Of a stretch of 47,987 nucleotides of DNA, positions 43,851 to 47,987 are shown piece by piece. A program made the position numbers and the translations under genes. The stretch's first letter is position 1. Every line of letters starts with the position of its first letter. This stretch comes from Candidatus Palauibacter denitrificans (GTDB lineage Bacteria; Gemmatimonadota; Gemmatimonadetes; Palauibacterales; Palauibacteraceae): positions 1 through 47,987 of the forward strand of contig VXMQ01000003.1 in NCBI GenBank assembly GCA_009841015.1, read 5' to 3'. The notes beneath the pieces were generated by a model. The model saw only the letters and a program-made list of their open reading frames with translations. It searched no databases and was not told the DNA's origin.

Positions 43851-44396
43851 CTAGCGTGCGCCCCCGCTGTCCGTCGCGGGCGCGCGGGGTTCCGGAGCTT
43901 CTTCAGGTTCCGGAGCGCTGAACGGATCGCTCGGCCTGAGGGTCTCGGTGGCGTAGCGGGCGTGGCAGTCGCGGCAGGCGTAGTAGACCTCCGCGCCGGC
44001 GTCGAACACGGCGTCCGGGTTGCGCCGGTCCACGGCGTCCAGCGCCAGGCGCCCCACCTCGACCATGGTCCGCGAGTGGTCCATCCAGTCGCCGCGGTCG
44101 CGCGCGCGGCCGTCCATCATCATCAGGTTGCCGGATTCGGCGAGGACGAACGCGGCGTTGCGGAGCGAGGTCCAGTCTTCCTCGGTCAGGGGCCGGAACT
44201 GGTGCACGCCCTCTTCGGTGAGGACCTCGCCCACGCCGTCCCAGTAAGCCTCCGCCGCCGGTTCCAGCACGGAGACCATCAATTCCTGCATGTCCGCGAC
44301 GGGGACCGGCCGTTCCGGCGCCTCCCCGATACATCCGGCGGCGACCCAGAGGGCGAGGAGCGGCAGCGTGAAGAGCGGCAGCCTGGAGTTCTTCAT
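43851..44396 (-). CDS. CxxCH cytochrome c-like lipoprotein
   Basis: 181-aa lipoprotein starting at ATG 44396, with lipobox LWVAAGCIGE. The middle is helical (VPVADMQELMVSVLEPAAEA ... RLALDAVDRRNPDAVF) and the single heme site CRDCH lies near residue 146 (YYACRDCHARYATET). A C-terminal heme site after a four-helix bundle is the plan of cytochrome c'-like proteins. The tail is Pro/Glu-rich. It sits directly upstream of two DUF6644 membrane genes, so it could accept or give electrons to them; this is inference from order only. Confidence 0.87.
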   Translation of the reverse strand: MKNSRLPLFTLPLLALWVAAGCIGEAPERPVPVADMQELMVSVLEPAAEAYWDGVGEVLTEEGVHQFRPLTEEDWTSLRNAAFVLAESGNLMMMDGRARDRGDWMDHSRTMVEVGRLALDAVDRRNPDAVFDAGAEVYYACRDCHARYATETLRPSDPFSAPEPEEAPEPRAPATDSGGAR

Positions 44397-44431
44397 GGCG
44401 GAGGAACCTATTCGCGCCGTCGGCGCCCGCG

Positions 44432-45532
44432 CTACGAACCCGGCGGGCGGCCGACGTCCGTTTCCCGCCACGACCGATCGGCCGGCTCGTCCGGGTCGGA
44501 GCGCAGGAAACGGATCAGTTCCGCGTGGAAGCGCTCCGGGATCTCGAACTGCGGCGAGTGTCCGACCTCCGGAAAGATCACCAACTGGGCGTTCTGCAGT
44601 TGTTCGGCGACGTTTCGGGCGAGCGCCGGATAGTCCGCCACCAGGCGGTCCTCCGCGCCCCCGATGACGAGTGCCTTGGTCGCGATGTGCTGCCACTCGT
44701 AGACGACGGGGTCCTCGTACAGGATCGCGCGCTGCGCCGCCCGCACCCGCGCCATGCGCGGCCAGTCTCCGCTCAGCGTGAGGCCGTACTGGACCTTCAC
44801 CCACTCGAGGTACTCAGGGCGCCAGCCGTTCGGGTAGTAGCGCATGTGCCCGCGCAGGACCGACTGATACGTCGTCCCATCAAGCACCGAAGCATAATTT
44901 TCATCCGCGTCTGTCCACTCCCGGCCGGGACGCGAGTCGGTGAGGCCGATCTGGTTCACCATGGCGACATGCGTCGTCGTCTCGGGATACGTGGAGGCGA
45001 ACCGGGTCGCTACCATGCCGCCCATCGAGTGTCCGACGATCGCGGCCCGCTCGATCCCCAGCACGTCCAGCAGCCGCTTCGCGTTCCGCGCGGGGATGTG
45101 GAGGTTGTAGTGGATGATGGGTTTCGAGGAGCGGCCGAAGCCCAGCCGGTCGATGGCGATCACCCGGAACCCCTCGTTCCGCAACGTTTCGATCGTGGGG
45201 CGGAACCCCGCCGCGAAGAAGTTCATCCCGTGAAAGAGGACGACCGTCTGCCTGTTCGGGGTGCCCGCCGGAGCCACATCCATGTACGCGAGCCGATAGT
45301 CGTTCCCGTAGACCTCCACGTCGAGGTACGACACCGGGTGCGGATAGGGCACGTTGCTGTAGTCGATCGCGGTCGCCTCCCAGTCGGCCGGCGGCTCCGC
45401 GGGCGGCCCGGTCTGGGCCGATGCGGGTCCGGCGGCGGCGAGGACCGTCGCGGCGACGAGAAGCCGGCGACCCCGTCGCACGCGGCTCGCGAGGACCGAT
45501 GGCGGGATTCCGGCGTGGCGGGCGATCGGCAT
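44432..45532 (-). CDS. exported alpha/beta hydrolase
   Basis: 366-aa exported alpha/beta-hydrolase-fold enzyme. ATG 45532 has AGGAGG 6 bases upstream. The signal peptide ends in AAGPASAQ. Motifs are VVLFHGMNFFAAGF (oxyanion region), AIDRLGFGRSSKP, the nucleophile elbow VGHSMGGM, the acid in VIGGAEDRLV and the His in FPEVGHSPQFEIPE. The pattern is like epoxide hydrolases or haloalkane dehalogenase-like esterases, but the substrate is open. It is 35 bases upstream of the cytochrome-like gene in the same direction, so the four minus-strand genes may form one unit. Confidence 0.92.
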   Translation of the reverse strand: MPIARHAGIPPSVLASRVRRGRRLLVAATVLAAAGPASAQTGPPAEPPADWEATAIDYSNVPYPHPVSYLDVEVYGNDYRLAYMDVAPAGTPNRQTVVLFHGMNFFAAGFRPTIETLRNEGFRVIAIDRLGFGRSSKPIIHYNLHIPARNAKRLLDVLGIERAAIVGHSMGGMVATRFASTYPETTTHVAMVNQIGLTDSRPGREWTDADENYASVLDGTTYQSVLRGHMRYYPNGWRPEYLEWVKVQYGLTLSGDWPRMARVRAAQRAILYEDPVVYEWQHIATKALVIGGAEDRLVADYPALARNVAEQLQNAQLVIFPEVGHSPQFEIPERFHAELIRFLRSDPDEPADRSWRETDVGRPPGS

Positions 45533-45590
45533 CGGGGTCCTCCTTTCCGAATGGTTGCGGTTCCCCCGTGCACGAACCTACGGTGCGCGA

Positions 45591-45770
45591 CACGGGCTGT
45601 CCCCTCGTTTCAGGTCCGCCGGCGAGTCGGTCTCGCTGCACCGGTCGCCGCAGTGCTGGGCCGACCTCAAGACGATGGTCAGAGACGCCGTGCTCTGCCA
45701 CTTCGATACGGACGCCTGACCCAAGATCATCCGGCTCCACCTCGTCAAGGACGAAACCATGGCGGTATGA
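45591..45770 (+). pseudogene. decayed HicB-like antitoxin gene
   Basis: The + strand frame reads AGESVSLHRS, WADLKTMVRDAVLCHFDTDA, an in-frame TGA at 45717-45719, then PKIIRLHLVKDETMAV and TGA at 45768-45770. This is the C-terminal half of the HicB-like / short DUF1902-type antitoxin fold (family members read LxxMVRDAVxCHF...PKxIRLHxVxDE). The N-terminus and start are not recoverable. The gene is broken by the internal stop. It overlaps the HicA-like start below by ATGA, as in intact pairs. Confidence 0.55.
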
Positions 45771-45843
45771 AGCTGCCGCGCGACCTGTCGGCGAACGCTT
45801 CAGCCGATTGCTCCGCCGTCAGTTCGGCTACCGGGAGGACTAG
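45767..45843 (+). pseudogene. decayed HicA-like toxin gene fragment
   Basis: ATG 45767 overlaps the antitoxin TGA. Frame 1 gives MKLPRDLS, and after a one-base slip at base 90 the text continues GERFSRLLRRQFGYRED and stops at TAG 45841-45843. Joined, it reads as the start of a HicA toxin (MKLPRDLSGxxFxxLLRRxGY...). A one-base deletion and loss of the C-terminal two-thirds explain the break. The 3' part is lost against the cyclophilin gene. Confidence 0.5.
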
Positions 45844-45859
45844 CCTGATAACGGCTCGG

Positions 45860-46510
45860 CTACCCCTTCCGATAGACACTCACGATCCGCACGGGTGGGG
45901 TGAGTTGTTGCGCCTCGTACGGTGACTGGTGGATTGCGCGCACGACGTCCATGCCGGACAGGACGCGCCCGAAGGCGGCGAAGCCCTGGCCGTCGGGGTT
46001 GCGCATGCTGCCGAAGTCGAGGGACGGCTGGTCGCCGATGCAGATGAAGAAGCTCTGCGTGGCGGTGTCGGGCCCGCCGCGCGCCATCGAGATCGTCCCG
46101 TCCTCGTGCCGGAGCCCCGTCTCGGAGGTGCGTTCCAGCGGGATGGGCGGGAAGGATTCGGCCTCGAGATCCGGGTTCCGCCCGCCCTGGACGACGGCGA
46201 TCCGGATGGAGTCGTTGGGCTGGTTGTCCGCGTGCACGGTCCGGAAGAACCTGCCGCCGTCGTAGAATCCGCCGTCCACGTAGCGGAGGAAGTTGGCCCC
46301 GGTGACCGGCGCCCGGTCGACATCCACTTCGAGTTCGAAGGCGCCCATCTCCGTTTCGACGACGACGAGGACCGGATCCCCGGAAGCGGCCGCGACGGAA
46401 GCGACGCCCGCGACGGAAGCGACGCCCGCGACGGAAGCGACCTCCGGGGCTCCCGCGATGAGCGGTACAACGGTGGCTGGAATCACCCATCGAGCCCAAC
46501 GTGTTCGCAC
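45860..46510 (-). CDS. exported cyclophilin-type peptidyl-prolyl isomerase
   Basis: 216-aa periplasmic PPIase. GTG 46510 is chosen because AAGGAGGGG lies 6 bases upstream; the long open frame before it is antisense to the oxidoreductase. The signal region contains a Val/Ala/Ser/Gly repeat (GVASVA units) and ends near ASVAAASGD. The cyclophilin core has YDGGRFFRTVHADNQPND, VVQGGRNPD, GTISMARGG and SFFICIGDQPSLDF, so the catalytic Arg and the FxxGxxP-like GDQPSLDF are present. It would help folding of exported proteins. The 3' end borders the toxin-antitoxin remnant. Confidence 0.93.
   Translation of the reverse strand: MRTRWARWVIPATVVPLIAGAPEVASVAGVASVAGVASVAAASGDPVLVVVETEMGAFELEVDVDRAPVTGANFLRYVDGGFYDGGRFFRTVHADNQPNDSIRIAVVQGGRNPDLEAESFPPIPLERTSETGLRHEDGTISMARGGPDTATQSFFICIGDQPSLDFGSMRNPDGQGFAAFGRVLSGMDVVRAIHQSPYEAQQLTPPVRIVSVYRKG
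46392..46445 (-). repeat. 18-bp tandem repeat in cyclophilin signal region
   Basis: Two perfect copies and one imperfect copy of GCGACGGAAGCGACGCCC (+ strand) at 46392-46409, 46410-46427 and 46428-46445. They encode GVASVA units in the signal-peptide region, so copy number can change hydrophobic length in steps of six residues without a frameshift. Confidence 0.8.
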
Positions 46511-46612
46511 GGCTGCCCCTCCTTTTGCTGACGGGATCGACACAACCTTACGTTTTCGAGCCAGCCCCGGGCGAACGTCGCCCTCGAACCACAGGATGAA
46601 TGTGTATCCGAC

Positions 46613-47987
46613 ATGAGCGAAGAAAAGAGAACACCCGGTTCCCGGCCGTCCACCGACCGCGACCGCCGGAGCTTCGTCAAGTCCGTGGCCGCCGGCTCCG
46701 TGCTTGCCGCGGGCGCGCCCTCGCTGTTGGCCGGAGCCGAATCCGGCCCCCGGGGCGGATCCGCCGTCCGCCGCACGCTCACGCGAGCGCCGGAAACCGG
46801 TCGCGCGGCGCCGTCCGACGACATCGGCCTGGCCGTGATCGGAGCGGGTGGCATGGGCATGGCGGACGTCTCCACCGCGTTGCGCATCCCGGGCGTGAAC
46901 CTGGTTGCCGCCTGCGATGTGTTCGACGGCCGGCTCGAAGCCGCGCGCGAGCGGCACGGGGACATTTTCACCACCCGCGACTACCGTGAGGTGCTCGCCC
47001 GCGACGATGTCGACGCCGTGATCGTCGGGACCCCCGACCACTGGCACCAGCCGATCTCCGTCGACGCGCTCCGGGCCGGCAAGGCCGTCTACTGCGAGAA
47101 GCCGATGGTCCACCGCATCGAGGAGGGGCACGACCTGATCGCGGCCGAGCAGGAGTCCGGGTCCGTCTTCCAGGTCGGAAGCCAGGGGATGAGTTCGCTC
47201 GGCAACGAGAAGGCGAAGGAACTCTACGAGGAAGGGGCCATCGGCGAACTCAACTATGCCGAGGGCTTCTGGGCGCGCAACGACCCCATTGGTGCGTGGC
47301 AGTATCCCATTCCAGCAGGCGCTTCCGAGGAGACCGTCGACTGGAAGGGCTTCCTCGGGCCCGCGCCGGACCGGCCGTACGACCCGCTGCGGATCTTCCG
47401 CTGGCGCAACTACCGCGACTACGGGACGGGCGTGGCGGGCGACCTCTTCGTCCACCTCTTCTCCAGCCTCCACTTCGTCGTGAGTTCGCGCGGCCCGACC
47501 CGGATCCAGGCCGCCGGGGGACTCCGCTACTGGAAGGACGGTCGCGAGGTGCCGGACGTCCTCCTCGGCGTGTTCGACTACCCGGAGACCGAGACGCACC
47601 CCGGATTCAACCTGTCGCTGCGCGTGAACTTCGTGGACGGAACCTCGGGCAGCACCTTCCTGCGCCTCGTGGGAAGCGAGGGCGCGATGGATGTCACGTG
47701 GACCGAGGTCATCCTCCGCAAGAACGTCGCCGTCGACCCCATGGACGCCTTCTCCCAGGAGAAGATGGCCGAGGCCGCGGCGTCGGCGGACGGGCTTCCC
47801 CCACGGGTCAGGATGCTCCCCCCGGCCGAGGTCCGGCACGAGGTGGAGAGAGGATACCGCGGGGCTCACGTCGATCACTTCTTCAACTGGTTCGAGGCGA
47901 TCCGCGGCGGGCCGCCCGTGCATGAGGACGCGACCTTCGGGCTGCGCGCGGCCGCCCCCGCGCTGGCCTGCAACCTCTCCTACTTCG
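46613..47987 (+). CDS. Tat-exported Gfo/Idh/MocA family oxidoreductase, 3' partial
   Basis: At least 458 residues, cut by the right window edge. ATG 46613 has weak AGGATGAA upstream. A twin-arginine signal (RDRRSFVKSVAAGSVLAAG) indicates folded export with a bound nucleotide. The Rossmann block LAVIGAGGMGMADVSTAL and the family motif YCEKPMVHRIEEGHD follow, with the catalytic-site EKP and a downstream GDLFVHLFSS segment. The C-terminal domain is still running at the edge. Tat-exported members act on sugars or glycosides in the periplasm with tightly bound NAD(P). It is divergent from the cyclophilin across 102 bp; no carbohydrate gene is adjacent. Confidence 0.92.
   Translation, partial: MSEEKRTPGSRPSTDRDRRSFVKSVAAGSVLAAGAPSLLAGAESGPRGGSAVRRTLTRAPETGRAAPSDDIGLAVIGAGGMGMADVSTALRIPGVNLVAACDVFDGRLEAARERHGDIFTTRDYREVLARDDVDAVIVGTPDHWHQPISVDALRAGKAVYCEKPMVHRIEEGHDLIAAEQESGSVFQVGSQGMSSLGNEKAKELYEEGAIGELNYAEGFWARNDPIGAWQYPIPAGASEETVDWKGFLGPAPDRPYDPLRIFRWRNYRDYGTGVAGDLFVHLFSSLHFVVSSRGPTRIQAAGGLRYWKDGREVPDVLLGVFDYPETETHPGFNLSLRVNFVDGTSGSTFLRLVGSEGAMDVTWTEVILRKNVAVDPMDAFSQEKMAEAAASADGLPPRVRMLPPAEVRHEVERGYRGAHVDHFFNWFEAIRGGPPVHEDATFGLRAAAPALACNLSYF

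Noticed and set aside
45860..47923. 687-aa minus-strand open frame ahead of the cyclophilin
   Set aside because: The upstream part is antisense to the oxidoreductase; a strong ribosome site and signal peptide mark the real start at 46510.

Overview
The window is very GC-rich, densely coded on both strands, and dominated by exported proteins: three TonB-dependent receptors, many signal-peptide or lipobox proteins, large secreted beta-propellers and amidohydrolases. GTG starts and 1-4 base stop/start overlaps are frequent. This points to a didermic (outer-membrane) bacterium with a peptide- or organic-matter-scavenging life. The gene style (sortilin/BNR propeller, TolB-amidohydrolase fusions, secreted SxxK serine hydrolases, NfeD-FloA) resembles Gemmatimonadota-like genomes. 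That placement is inference; no rRNA or universal marker was seen.

Layout. 1-8156: two pairs of DUF3526-type ABC-2 permeases flank a small Cys/His protein and a siderophore-type TonB receptor; the ATPase is not in the window and the first permease is cut at the left edge. 8170-13000: secreted serine hydrolase (-), second TonB receptor (+), orphan PotD-like binding protein (-). 13179-19593: giant BNR/sortilin-like secreted protein, then an NfeD / FloA / small membrane protein operon. 19624-21493: double-VOC protein, then SURF1 with an overlapping 97-aa unknown gene (-). 21590-25615: acyl-CoA ligase, hotdog thioesterase and exported amidase in overlapping order (+). 25627-30286: FAD amine oxidase-like enzyme and a 1123-aa TolB-propeller/amidohydrolase (-). 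30385-31604: FMN reductase, dUTPase and a 31-aa membrane peptide (+). 31639-35528: small exported protein (-), tRNA-Leu(TAA) (+) with a strong hairpin, third TonB receptor (-). 35605-39970: serine hydrolase, exported unknown, NHL-propeller lipoprotein (-). 40155-44396: convergent cluster of two homologous lipoproteins, a DUF6152 protein (+), and two DUF6644 membrane proteins with a CxxCH lipoprotein (-). 44432-47987: alpha/beta hydrolase (-), a decayed HicB/HicA-like toxin-antitoxin remnant (+), cyclophilin (-), and a Tat-exported Gfo/Idh/MocA oxidoreductase (+) running off the right edge.

How it may work together. The receptors, secreted hydrolases, amidase, amidohydrolase and binding protein fit uptake and breakdown of peptides, amides or chelates across the outer membrane. 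The clearest under-described units are the receptor/DUF3526 locus at the left edge and the DUF6152/DUF6644/cytochrome cluster with the palindrome array in its upstream divergent promoter. No CRISPR array, integrase, transposase, phage gene or biosynthetic megasynthase was seen.
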